Positions 1 to 7,190 are shown, numbered from the stretch's first letter. The stretch is DNA of 10,124 nt from Parachlamydiaceae bacterium (GCA_013815395.1 JACDGH010000021.1:1830-11953); one strand, 5' to 3'. The notes: a model not told the origin generated them from the letters alone. Numbers and translations: made by a program.

Positions 1-870
1 GCCATGAAGTTGTTTATGTGAGTTCTTCAGGAATTTAGAATTTTTTGATAATTGGGAATTTTGTATATCTATTTCTACATTGCAAACTTTTTTGATCGCT
101 GCCAGGTTAATAAAAACATTTTTCAATTCACTTTTTACGTTACTATATGCTTTGCAAACATTGTCAAATTCGACATTCAAATTCTCTAAAGCAATAACTG
201 CATAGGCAAATTTCTTGATTTCATCGGGAGAAGGAGCATATAATTCCTTAAAATCTTGAACGATTTTATTTTGTACATCAAATTTTGCACGAAAGTATTT
301 GGCAGAAGCGCTCGAAAAGATATTAGTTCCCGGTCTGGCCGCTTGTTCTTTAACTATAAGTTTTTCTTCAAATTCTTTCGTTATGTTAGTCGCTTGCTCT
401 ATACCAATTTCATTTTCAATTAATTCTAATCTATCAGAAATTTTGTTTAAATTATCCTTCAGTGCTACCTCATTTTGTTTTCCTGTAGACTTAATATCTT
501 TCCTAAATTGCTTAAGATCAATGATTTGCTGTTTTATAGTTTTAACTTCCAGGGATTTATTTATTATTTCAGGCGTGTTCTCAATTCCTCCTTCCGGTCT
601 GCTACCTCTTTTTATCGATTTGCTGACACGCGCAAATAAAGAGGGGGTTAGTTTTTGAACTTCTTTTTCTGTAGTCTCTAAGCTAAGCTTAAGTTCTTGA
701 ATCTTTTGATCTAGTTTTTTTTCTATTCCAACGCGTCTAATCGCCTGCTTTACACTCATATTTACTTTAGTTACAGCAATCTTATTTCCATTTTGAGCTT
801 GGTTATAAGTGGTGAGTTCAATTCCTTCTTCTTGTCCGCGTAAATTTTCTCGAGATGGCATTGGTAGCAT
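1..870 (-). CDS. Unrecognised helical protein, N-terminal part (runs off left edge)
   Basis: The reverse strand is open without a stop from an ATG at 870-868 to the window edge: 290 codons with no C-terminus in view. The start has a good purine-rich site (AAGGGGA) about five bases upstream and a promoter at 951-979. A second in-frame ATG lies at codon 4. The protein has no signal peptide or obvious membrane span. It is rich in Lys, Glu, Asn and Ile and looks mostly helical. Heptad-like stretches occur at about residues 50-74 (IEKKLDQKIQELKLSLETTE region) and 107-160, followed by a helical block at about 216-262. A basic patch, SIKRGSRP, lies near residues 85-92. I recognise no family, motif or catalytic signature. 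Its style (long, helical, polar, AT-rich) resembles the two large proteins to the right of the operon, but I could not align it with them. Gene reality is likely; function is unknown. Confidence 0.8.
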   Translation of the reverse strand, partial: MLPMPSRENLRGQEEGIELTTYNQAQNGNKIAVTKVNMSVKQAIRRVGIEKKLDQKIQELKLSLETTEKEVQKLTPSLFARVSKSIKRGSRPEGGIENTPEIINKSLEVKTIKQQIIDLKQFRKDIKSTGKQNEVALKDNLNKISDRLELIENEIGIEQATNITKEFEEKLIVKEQAARPGTNIFSSASAKYFRAKFDVQNKIVQDFKELYAPSPDEIKKFAYAVIALENLNVEFDNVCKAYSNVKSELKNVFINLAAIKKVCNVEIDIQNSQLSKNSKFLKNSHKQLHG

Positions 871-950
871 ATAATCCCCTTTTTAAAAACAGAATTTATT
901 AATTTTGTCCAATTTAATTATATTAATATATTTATATTTCATATAACTTA

Positions 951-979
951 ATTATGAAGAAATTTAATAATAGAGTCAA
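951..979 (-). promoter_or_regulatory. Candidate sigma-70-type promoter for the left-edge gene
   Basis: On the minus strand TTGACT (979-974) and CATAAT (956-951) are separated by exactly 17 bp. Each matches five of six consensus bases. Transcription would start near position 944, leaving a leader of about 75 bases before the ATG at 870. The surrounding DNA is very AT-rich, so chance matches are common; the pairing and spacing are what make this one credible. Confidence 0.5.
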
Positions 980-1299
980 ATTTAATTTTTAAAACGTACT
1001 TTTAGGGATTTAGATGCACAATAATCTTATTTTTAATGTTTTGTGATTTCCATAGATTAATTAATCTATGTGTACATGCATGAAACTTCATTGACCTTCT
1101 CTTTATTGCCCTTTTTTCTTCTATCATTATGTGGCCCACGCTGGAAGTTAGCCCCAAGCGAGCGAAACTGTAGGTGTGGGATGATCAATCAAAATATCTT
1201 TAATCAGGGACTGGTTCTTCTTTTTTGCACACTTCACTCTCTTTTTGCCTTTTACTTACACCCTTTTGCAAGGAAGGCCATTTACCTTTCCATTTCCCC
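980..1299. other. Intergenic stretch without a convincing gene
   Basis: This region lies between the divergent promoters. It is AT-rich up to about 1080 and contains the palindrome at 1051-1070. A GC-richer patch follows at about 1131-1180, where CCCAC (1135-1139) and GTGGG (1176-1180) could close a stem around about 36 bases. A pyrimidine-rich tract then runs to about 1300. The plus-strand reading frame at 1070-1306 has no ribosome-binding site and low-quality composition, so I do not call it. A small RNA or a remnant of a degraded element is possible for the GC-richer patch but is not shown. Confidence 0.5.
1051..1070. repeat. Perfect 20-bp palindrome
   Basis: Ten bases, CATAGATTAA, are followed immediately by their exact reverse complement. 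The palindrome lies between the divergent left-edge gene and the rpsL promoter, outside any convincing gene. As DNA it could be a dimeric-protein operator. As RNA it would form a short weak hairpin with no following T-run, so it is a poor terminator. No regulator is identified. Confidence 0.6.
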
Positions 1300-1328
1300 T
1301 TGCTAGTTTTATCTTAATCTTTTATAAT
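1300..1328 (+). promoter_or_regulatory. Probable sigma-70-type promoter of the rpsL operon
   Basis: TTGCTA (1300-1305) and a perfect TATAAT (1323-1328) are spaced by 17 bp. Initiation would be expected near 1335, giving a leader of about 90 bases before the rpsL ATG at 1425. It is the best promoter match upstream of the ribosomal block and lies at the expected distance. Confidence 0.65.
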
Positions 1329-1342
1329 CGCCAGTTATCTTG

Positions 1343-1366
1343 CCTAGGGAGAGGTCTATCTCTAGG
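1343..1366 (+). promoter_or_regulatory. Hairpin in the rpsL 5' leader
   Basis: CCTAGGGA (1343-1350) can pair with TCTCTAGG (1359-1366) as eight base pairs, including one G-U, with an 8-base loop. It falls just after the predicted transcription start, where a stem can stabilise the transcript or serve regulation. No ligand or protein is assigned. Confidence 0.4.
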
Positions 1367-1424
1367 AAAGAGGTATCTAAATCAGTTAACAGACCAGATT
1401 ATCAATATTAAGGAGAAGGCACAC

Positions 1425-1796
1425 ATGCCGACTATTAATCAGCTTGTTAGACAGCCGCGTTGCGCTAAAACAAAACGCAGTAAGTCTCCAGCCCTAGTAA
1501 AATGCCCGCAAAGACGTGGCGTTTGCTTACAGGTGAAAACAAAGACACCTAAAAAACCTAACTCAGCTTTGCGTAAAGTAGCCTGGGTGCGTTTATCAAC
1601 AGGTCAAGAAGTCATCGCTTACATCGGTGGTGAAGGCCATAACCTCCAAGAGCACAGTATTGTACTTGTTCGTGGCGGACGTGTTAAGGACTTACCAGGC
1701 GTACGTTACCATATCGTGCGTGGAGCATTAGACTGTGCGGCAGTAAAAGACCGCAAACAAGGTAGATCGAAGTACGGGGCTAAAAAGCCTAAGTAA
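1425..1796 (+). CDS. rpsL: 30S ribosomal protein S12
   Basis: S12 sits at the decoding centre of the small subunit and affects tRNA selection and fidelity. The 123-aa length matches the family. The ATG at 1425 is chosen because AAGGAG (1410-1415) sits nine bases upstream and the protein then begins with the typical MPTINQLVR. The frame is open further upstream to 1245, but that extension is unlike S12. Diagnostic segments are KTPKKPNSALRK (about residues 40-51), GEGHNLQEHS (about 69-78) and GGRVKDLPGVRYH (about 84-96). Both lysines whose substitution classically gives streptomycin resistance are present as lysine (K43 and K88 counting the Met; E. coli K42 and K87), as is the aspartate (D89) methylthiolated in E. 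coli. Gly in place of the usual Pro just before GEGHNL is a trait I recall from chlamydial S12. First gene of the str-type operon. Confidence 0.98.
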   Translation: MPTINQLVRQPRCAKTKRSKSPALVKCPQRRGVCLQVKTKTPKKPNSALRKVAWVRLSTGQEVIAYIGGEGHNLQEHSIVLVRGGRVKDLPGVRYHIVRGALDCAAVKDRKQGRSKYGAKKPK

Positions 1797-1800
1797 CGCT

Positions 1801-1890
1801 AAAATATTCATCAATGAATATTTTGGTCCGCGATTCGCGTTTTGAAAATAGTAAAAACGCAAATCACGCACAGGCTTCTTAAAAGAAGCC
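1801..1890 (+). promoter_or_regulatory. Three successive hairpins in the rpsL-rpsG spacer
   Basis: The 168-base gap between S12 and S7 is long for this operon. It contains three stem-loops in a row. The first is a perfect 10-bp stem with a 4-base TCAA loop (1801-1824). The second is a 13-bp stem with two single mismatches and a loop of about 10 bases (1829-1868). The third is GGCTTCT/AGAAGCC with loop TAAA (1873-1890). None is followed by a clean T-run, so these are not ordinary terminators. In E. coli the S12-S7 spacer holds the site where S7 represses its own translation, so a similar feedback site is a reasonable but untested idea. Processing or attenuation is the alternative. Confidence 0.5.
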
Positions 1891-1964
1891 GGGTGAAAGA
1901 ATAGATCTTGCCTTCGACGGATAACACTGTTTAGAAGAATAAAGCAAAAAATAACGAGGAAAAC

Positions 1965-2438
1965 ATGTCCAGAAGACGTCGTGCAGTCAAACGGGAAATC
2001 GATCCAGATCCCATGTTCGGAAGCACAATATTGGCAAAATTCATCAATAAAGTTATGGAAGGTGGCAAAAAGTCTACCGCGCGCCGCTTAATTTACAACG
2101 CGCTAGATAAATTTGCTAAAAAAATAAAAGCAGAAAACACTGTAGAAGCTTTTGAACAAGCTTTGGAAAATGCTAAGCCTGCGCTTGAAGTAAAATCCCG
2201 CCGTATCGGTGGAGCTACTTATCAAGTGCCTATCGAAATTGCGCCAAATCGTCGTGTTTCATTGGCTATGCGTTGGATCATTGCTCATTCGCGAGCTAAA
2301 ACAGGACGCTCAATGGAAGACGGCTTAGCCGGTGAACTTGTCGATTGTTTTAACAATCAAGGCGCGACCATTAAAAAGAAAGACGATACCCATAGAATGG
2401 CAGAGGCCAACAAAGCTTTCGCTCATTACAAGTGGTAA
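1965..2438 (+). CDS. rpsG: 30S ribosomal protein S7
   Basis: S7 is a primary 16S rRNA-binding protein that nucleates assembly of the small-subunit head and lines the E site. The 157-aa length is typical. The N-terminus MSRRRRAVKREIDPDP and the segments FINKVMEGGKKSTA, IGGATYQVPIE and RWIIAHSRAK are family hallmarks. The ATG at 1965 follows GAGG at a spacing of about five bases. It is the second gene of the operon, separated from rpsL by the hairpin-rich spacer and from fusA by only 15 bases. S7 is the usual feedback repressor of the str operon in other bacteria; whether it acts so here is inferred only from the structured leader. Confidence 0.98.
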   Translation: MSRRRRAVKREIDPDPMFGSTILAKFINKVMEGGKKSTARRLIYNALDKFAKKIKAENTVEAFEQALENAKPALEVKSRRIGGATYQVPIEIAPNRRVSLAMRWIIAHSRAKTGRSMEDGLAGELVDCFNNQGATIKKKDDTHRMAEANKAFAHYKW

Positions 2439-2453
2439 CAGGAGACTATACGC

Positions 2454-4544
2454 ATGGTTAGACCAGCAAAAGAAAAACTCCAAAACGTACGTAATATCGG
2501 CATCATGGCTCACATTGATGCTGGTAAGACTACAACCACTGAACGTATCCTGTATTATACAGGACGCGTTCACCGCATGGGCGAAGTGCATGAAGGCGCA
2601 GCGACAATGGACTGGATGGAGCAAGAGCAGGAACGTGGGATCACGATCACGTCTGCGGCGACAACAGTATTCTGGAAAGATGCCAAGATCAATATCATTG
2701 ATACCCCGGGCCACGTCGACTTTACGATCGAAGTGGAACGTTCACTGCGCGTTCTTGATGGCTCGGTGGCTGTATTCTGCTCCGTATCCGGTGTAGAACC
2801 ACAATCTGAGACCGTATGGCGTCAAGCTGATAAATATGGCGTGCCGCGTATTTGCTTTGTCAATAAGATGGACCGTACCGGTGCAGACTTCTTTGATGCT
2901 GTTAATACAATGAAAGAGAAATTGCATGCGAATGCAATTCCTGTGCATTGCCCTATTGGTGCCGAATCTGAATTCAAGGGCATGGTCGATCTTGTTACCA
3001 TGAGAGCCCTCTATTTCCACGACGAAACCTTGGGTGCGGATTGGGAAGAAACAGATATTCCAGCTGACCTTCTTGAAAAGTGCCAAGCTATGCGCGCTGA
3101 TTTGTTAGAAGAATTGGCAACTGTTGATGAAGAGAATGAAATTTTCATGACGAAAGTTCTTGAAAATCCAGAGTCTTTGACAGTAGAAGAAATTCATGCA
3201 GCCATCCGCAAGGGTGTATGCGCTAATAAATTCAATCCTGTATTGTGCGGCTCAGCCTTTAAGAATAAAGGTGTGCAGCAGTTATTGGATGCGGTGGTTA
3301 ACTGGATGCCTTCGCCTTTAGATCGCGGTAAAATCAAAGCGCATGATCTAACTTCAGGCGAAGAAATTTTGCTAAGTCCAGAAGATGATGGACCATTTGC
3401 TGCTTTGGCATTTAAGATCATGACTGACCCTTATGTCGGTAGATTGACTTTTATCCGTATTTATAGCGGAACGTTGATTAAGGGCATGAACCTGATCAAT
3501 AGTACCAAAGATTCTAAGGGTGAAAGAATTTCACGCGTTCTTGAGATGCATGCGAATAAACGCGAAGAGCGCGATGAATTCCATGCTGGCGATATTGCGG
3601 CTTGCATTGGTTTGAAAAAAGCAAGCACGGGCGATACTCTTTGTTCTGCTGATAGGCCTTTACTTCTAGAAAAAATGGAATTTCCTGATCCTGTTATTTC
3701 GATGGCAATTGAGCCTAAATCCAAAGCCGACCGTGAAAAACTAGGGATGGCTTTGAATGCCTTGTCAGAAGAAGATCCTACTTTTAGGGTCTTTACTAAC
3801 GAGGAAACAGGACAAACCATCATTGCGGGTATGGGAGAACTTCACTTAGAGATTCTTCATGACCGCATGAAGCGTGAATTTGGCGTTGAAGCTAATGTGG
3901 GTAAACCACAAGTTTCCTATAAAGAAACTATCACAATCCCTGCTGATGTCAAAACTAAGTTCGTTAAGCAGTCCGGTGGCCGTGGTCAATATGCTCACGT
4001 CGAATTGGAAATTGCTCCGAATGAAAAAGGCAAAGGCAATGAGATCAACAACAAGATCGTCGGCGGTGTTATTCCTAAAGAATACATTCCTGCTGTGATC
4101 AAGGGGATTGAGGAAGGCTTAACGACTGGGGTTCTTGCTGGTTACGGTCTTGTTGATGTTGTCATCAACATCGTCTTCGGTTCTTACCACGATGTTGACT
4201 CTAATGAAATGGCATTTAAAATCTGCGGATCAATGGCTCTAAAAGAAGCGGCTCGTAAAGCTAAGCCAATTCTTCTTGAACCAATTATGAAAGTTGACGT
4301 GACTTGCCCTGAAATTGCAATGGGTGACGTTATTGGCGACTTGAATAGACGCCGCGGCCAGATTATGGGTCAAGAAAATCACAAAGGCGCGATTATTATT
4401 CAAGCCGAAGTGCCACTCAGTGAAATGTTCGGTTACTCGACACAATTGCGCTCCCTGTCATCAGGTCGTGCAACGTATGTCATGGAGCCAAGCCACTTTG
4501 AGCGCGTTCCAGCAAAAATTCAAGAAGAAATCACTAAGAAGTAG
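2454..4544 (+). CDS. fusA: Elongation factor G (GTPase, ribosomal translocase)
   Basis: EF-G hydrolyses GTP to drive movement of tRNA and mRNA through the ribosome and, with ribosome recycling factor, splits post-termination ribosomes. The 696-aa length is normal. The GTPase elements are intact: AHIDAGKT (P-loop, 19-26), RGITIT (switch I, 61-66), DTPGH (switch II, 83-87) and NKMD (137-140). A GSAFKNKG stretch marks the last G motif. Domain IV is identified by GGRGQYAH (508-515), and the C-terminal domain by DLNRRRGQI. The ATG at 2454 follows GGAG about nine bases upstream, 15 bases after the rpsG stop. S10 follows immediately, with no tuf gene in between. It is a standard-looking housekeeping copy with no truncation or missing key residue. 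Confidence 0.98.
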   Translation: MVRPAKEKLQNVRNIGIMAHIDAGKTTTTERILYYTGRVHRMGEVHEGAATMDWMEQEQERGITITSAATTVFWKDAKINIIDTPGHVDFTIEVERSLRVLDGSVAVFCSVSGVEPQSETVWRQADKYGVPRICFVNKMDRTGADFFDAVNTMKEKLHANAIPVHCPIGAESEFKGMVDLVTMRALYFHDETLGADWEETDIPADLLEKCQAMRADLLEELATVDEENEIFMTKVLENPESLTVEEIHAAIRKGVCANKFNPVLCGSAFKNKGVQQLLDAVVNWMPSPLDRGKIKAHDLTSGEEILLSPEDDGPFAALAFKIMTDPYVGRLTFIRIYSGTLIKGMNLINSTKDSKGERISRVLEMHANKREERDEFHAGDIAACIGLKKASTGDTLCSADRPLLLEKMEFPDPVISMAIEPKSKADREKLGMALNALSEEDPTFRVFTNEETGQTIIAGMGELHLEILHDRMKREFGVEANVGKPQVSYKETITIPADVKTKFVKQSGGRGQYAHVELEIAPNEKGKGNEINNKIVGGVIPKEYIPAVIKGIEEGLTTGVLAGYGLVDVVINIVFGSYHDVDSNEMAFKICGSMALKEAARKAKPILLEPIMKVDVTCPEIAMGDVIGDLNRRRGQIMGQENHKGAIIIQAEVPLSEMFGYSTQLRSLSSGRATYVMEPSHFERVPAKIQEEITKK

Positions 4545-4559
4545 GATTTTAGGTTACTT

Positions 4560-4922
4560 ATGGCAAAACAAGAAAAACAAGCAAAGCAGGAGAAGTCGCA
4601 GACACAACCAAGAGCCGCGCGTCAAAAAATCCGCATCCGTCTCAAAGGTTATGATCAGCGCATCCTTGATCGCTCAACTGCAGATATTGTAGAAACTGCT
4701 AAGCGCACGGGCGCAGCTGTGGCCGGTCCGATTCCTCTACCAACACGCAGAGAGATCTACACCGTTTTGCGTTCGCCAAACATCGACCGCAAATCACGCG
4801 AGCAGTTTGAAATTCGTACGCATAAGCGCTTAATTGATATTATTAATCCAACTAGCAAAACTATCGACGCTCTTAAGACGTTGACTTTGCCTGCTGGCGT
4901 TGATATCAAAATCAAAGCGTAG
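4560..4922 (+). CDS. rpsJ: 30S ribosomal protein S10
   Basis: S10 is part of the small-subunit head and, as NusE, can also link transcription antitermination with translation. The core (IRIRLKGYDQ, AKRTGA, GPIPLPT, SREQFEIRTHKRLIDI, LPAGVDIKIKA) is unmistakable. At 120 aa it is longer than the usual 100-105. The difference is a Lys/Gln-rich N-terminus (MAKQEKQAKQEKSQTQPRAARQ). No later ATG precedes the conserved core, so the ATG at 4560 is the most reasonable start, although its ribosome-binding site is weak (AGG about seven bases upstream). It lies 15 bases after fusA and is the last gene before the terminator. In many bacteria S10 opens a separate S10 operon, so its place behind fusA is a chlamydia-like arrangement. 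Confidence 0.97.
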   Translation: MAKQEKQAKQEKSQTQPRAARQKIRIRLKGYDQRILDRSTADIVETAKRTGAAVAGPIPLPTRREIYTVLRSPNIDRKSREQFEIRTHKRLIDIINPTSKTIDALKTLTLPAGVDIKIKA

Positions 4923-4957
4923 TTATACTAATTAGTGCGTGGGTTTTTGACTTTTAG

Positions 4958-4993
4958 CCTGAACCTTGGTGAAGCCAAGGTTCAGGTTTTTTT
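4958..4993 (+). terminator. Intrinsic terminator of the rpsL-rpsJ operon
   Basis: A perfect 12-bp stem (CCTGAACCTTGG pairing with CCAAGGTTCAGG, 5-base loop TGAAG) is followed directly by seven T residues. It lies 35 bases after the rpsJ stop. On the opposite strand the hairpin lacks a T-run, so it would not efficiently end the convergent transcript of protein A. Confidence 0.93.
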
Positions 4994-5028
4994 ATGTCGC
5001 TTTAGAATTGATTTGAACTCATTTATGA

Positions 5029-7128
5029 TTAACGTCGCATAGTTGTTTTAATCTTTTTCTTTTGAATAACAGGGGCTAAATAGATACTGTTCTGCTTGCT
5101 TTCTTGATTAGATTTATTCTCTTGCATTTGATTATATTCTCTTTGTATTGCATTAAGCAGACCCCAGCCAATTTTTCCATGTCTCGGGACCATTAGCTTT
5201 CCTCCCAGAGGAAGTTTCCACCCTGTGTGACTTCTGCCTTCTTCTTTTTCGAGTCCTAATCTTCTTAAAGTGCGTTCAAGGTTTCTAATGACCAAATTTT
5301 CCTTAATGACTAATGTGGATGGCTCTGGAGCTAGAGTTAATGTACCTAAGTTTTCTAAAACAGACGATTCTATTTCTAAGTTAGCCTCTTCGATGGATCC
5401 CGTCAAAGTTGGAGTTAGATCAGAGCGGTGAAAAATAGGTGGAGAAGCATCCGCAGTGAGAATTGGGGATAAATAAGATGATGAACTTATATCAATTATA
5501 TTTGCTTCGAGGGTAGTTTCTGTAGTTGGAAAAACTGACGAAGAAGCTTCACTCGATAAAGCTGAGCTTGCTGAATAATTGTCATTATCCTCGTCTTTCT
5601 CAATTTCAAGGCCGATAAAATTTAGATATGCTAAAGGAAGTACGTAAGGTTCACCCGTCCACGGGCTTTCCCCATATAATAACATATTAATATCGTGCGA
5701 GAGAACAAATAATTGAGCGAGTAAGGCTGTTTCTTCCAAAAGGGGAATGTCTTTCAGCTTGCTGGAATGTTCATTTGTTAAAAATTCTATCCTTCTTAAT
5801 ATATCCCCATTTAGATCTTTTAAAATTTCAGATAATGCGAATAAATCTTTAATAATATAAGGAAAAGAAAAAAAATTTGCATTATAGTACTGGGTGATTT
5901 TATCAGAAATATTTTTAATTTTTCCTTTAATTTCAAATATTTCATTTAAGGTTTTGTGATAAAATTTTTCAAAGTGAGCCATTTTTTTATTCACTTTTTT
6001 TTGCATAAATTGATGAAGAAAATTGTCGATTTTAAATAAAAAAATGACCATGCGTCCTTCATAGCGTATGAGTTCAGAATACGAAGGGTCGATTCCTAGA
6101 AGTATGACACACTGAAGCATGTACATAATGTCTCCCAAGAAGGTAAATATAAAAGGGTATTTAGTCTTATGGATCATATTATATTTCCCGACAATTTCCC
6201 CTTGCTCAGCGATAAAATGAGTGATGTCATGGCATTGTTCGGCTGTTTTTGCTAAATTTTCAATATTATCAAAATCACAAGCGTTTATTTTTTCGGCTAT
6301 CTCTTTAAATATACAATCGAATGCGGGTAGAAGATTTTCTTGCAAAATAGCATCAGTAATCAGCTTTATGTATAAATTTAGTTCTTTTCCCCCTGCCAAT
6401 GCACCCTCTAATGAGGAAGCAAAATTTAATTCGCTTATACCTGGGTAAAAATTGAGACTTATGTTTTCTAGAATAAGTCGGAGTGGTAGATTATTGTAAA
6501 ATTTTAAAAATAAACTTAAAAAGTCTTTAAACTCATCAAAAAATTTATCGGTTTTTTTATCTTTATTTTTAATAGATTCGTTTATTAAATTGATGCTTTT
6601 TAACATGGTATTTGAATAGTTCGTATGCAGCTCTATATAATCAGATTGCAAGGAATTGATCAAAATCTTTCGTGTTTTTAAAGATACGGATTCTAAAGTT
6701 TTTAATTCATTAAGGTAATGGGAGAAGTGAAATCCTAAAAGTGTGTAGATATTTATTCTGTATGAAACAGGTTGAGCATCAATCATTTTGTATATTTGCG
6801 CAATGTCATTGGAATTAAAAGAGGTCACTAGATTTGGATCAACATTAAGATGTTTAAAAAAAGATAGAGCTGAAGTAACTCTTTCTGATTCTTCCCAAAC
6901 TGCTATGTCGTTTTCAGGCGTCAACATGACTCGAAATGGGGAAGGAGTGGAGGATAAACAAACTGTTTTGTTTATAATATTTTGTAATAAAGGGTCTTTT
7001 TCTTGGGGTAGAATAGCTTGCACAATACTTGATACCGAATCTGATGTAGAATTAGAAGAAGTTTTGAGAGGAATTAATTTATCTTCATACAAAGAACGGA
7101 TGGGATTTGAATTATTAAATGAAACCAT
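5029..7128 (-). CDS. Large helical protein with C-terminal HicA-like domain (protein A)
   Basis: A 699-aa protein of no family I recognise as a whole. Residues 1-35 are polar and disordered-looking. Residues 80-505 are mainly helical, without a signal peptide or clear membrane span. Residues 511-605 form a Ser/Thr/Glu-rich linker. Residues 616-668 resemble the small HicA/YcfA RNA-binding ribonuclease fold: a helix, then EEGRSHT with a candidate catalytic H634, a beta strand, VPRHG (647-651), then a closing helix. A basic Lys/Arg-rich tail ends in Arg-Arg. The same architecture occurs in the gene at the right edge. Over the 57-residue C-terminal block I count 30 identities without gaps, and 18 of 39 in the block around NEHSSKLKD to SPW (452-490). 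The ATG at 7128 follows AAAGG at eight bases, and a promoter lies at 7161-7190. No HicB antitoxin gene adjoins it. RNase activity is inferred; the domain could instead only bind RNA. Confidence 0.88.
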   Translation of the reverse strand: MVSFNNSNPIRSLYEDKLIPLKTSSNSTSDSVSSIVQAILPQEKDPLLQNIINKTVCLSSTPSPFRVMLTPENDIAVWEESERVTSALSFFKHLNVDPNLVTSFNSNDIAQIYKMIDAQPVSYRINIYTLLGFHFSHYLNELKTLESVSLKTRKILINSLQSDYIELHTNYSNTMLKSINLINESIKNKDKKTDKFFDEFKDFLSLFLKFYNNLPLRLILENISLNFYPGISELNFASSLEGALAGGKELNLYIKLITDAILQENLLPAFDCIFKEIAEKINACDFDNIENLAKTAEQCHDITHFIAEQGEIVGKYNMIHKTKYPFIFTFLGDIMYMLQCVILLGIDPSYSELIRYEGRMVIFLFKIDNFLHQFMQKKVNKKMAHFEKFYHKTLNEIFEIKGKIKNISDKITQYYNANFFSFPYIIKDLFALSEILKDLNGDILRRIEFLTNEHSSKLKDIPLLEETALLAQLFVLSHDINMLLYGESPWTGEPYVLPLAYLNFIGLEIEKDEDNDNYSASSALSSEASSSVFPTTETTLEANIIDISSSSYLSPILTADASPPIFHRSDLTPTLTGSIEEANLEIESSVLENLGTLTLAPEPSTLVIKENLVIRNLERTLRRLGLEKEEGRSHTGWKLPLGGKLMVPRHGKIGWGLLNAIQREYNQMQENKSNQESKQNSIYLAPVIQKKKIKTTMRR
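5185..5283 (-). other. HicA-like domain within protein A
   Basis: These codons cover about residues 616-648 of the domain core. They include LRRLGLEKEEGRSHT and lead into VPRHG just beyond (about 5188-5174). HicA toxins have an N-terminal helix, a G-S-x-H motif bearing the catalytic His, and a (V/M)PRH or VPxH motif before the last helix. All these elements appear in order here, followed by a helix (GLLNAIQREYNQM). The Gly-Ser order is changed to Gly-Arg-Ser-His. Confidence 0.6.
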
Positions 7129-7160
7129 TTTATTAACCTTTAATTAAATTTAAAGGCAAT

Positions 7161-7190
7161 ATTTTATCATTATTTTGGTTTAAATATCAA
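7161..7190 (-). promoter_or_regulatory. Candidate promoter of protein A
   Basis: On the minus strand TTGATA (7190-7185) and TAAAAT (7166-7161) are separated by 18 bp; each matches five of six consensus bases. It lies in the 90-base gap after the 145-aa gene and about 33 bases before the start codon. This suggests that protein A can be transcribed apart from rodA. No terminator hairpin was seen in this gap, so readthrough from rodA is also possible. Confidence 0.5.

Noticed and set aside
299..658. Plus-strand open frame of 119 codons
   Set aside because: It lies antisense to the better-supported left-edge gene and has no start signal.
1070..1306. Plus-strand open frame of 78 codons upstream of rpsL
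   Set aside because: It has no ribosome-binding site, its composition is odd and its end overlaps the rpsL promoter. It is most likely chance.
1245..1424. Upstream extension of the S12 frame
   Set aside because: The extra 60 residues are unlike S12 and cover the promoter and leader. AAGGAG and the typical MPTINQL start are at 1425.
1829..1868. Second spacer hairpin as an intrinsic terminator
   Set aside because: No T-run follows the stem, and rpsG and fusA must be transcribed beyond it unless another promoter exists, for which I found no good match.
2325..3823. Several minus-strand frames inside rpsG and fusA
   Set aside because: They are shadows of strongly coding housekeeping genes, with no start signals of their own.
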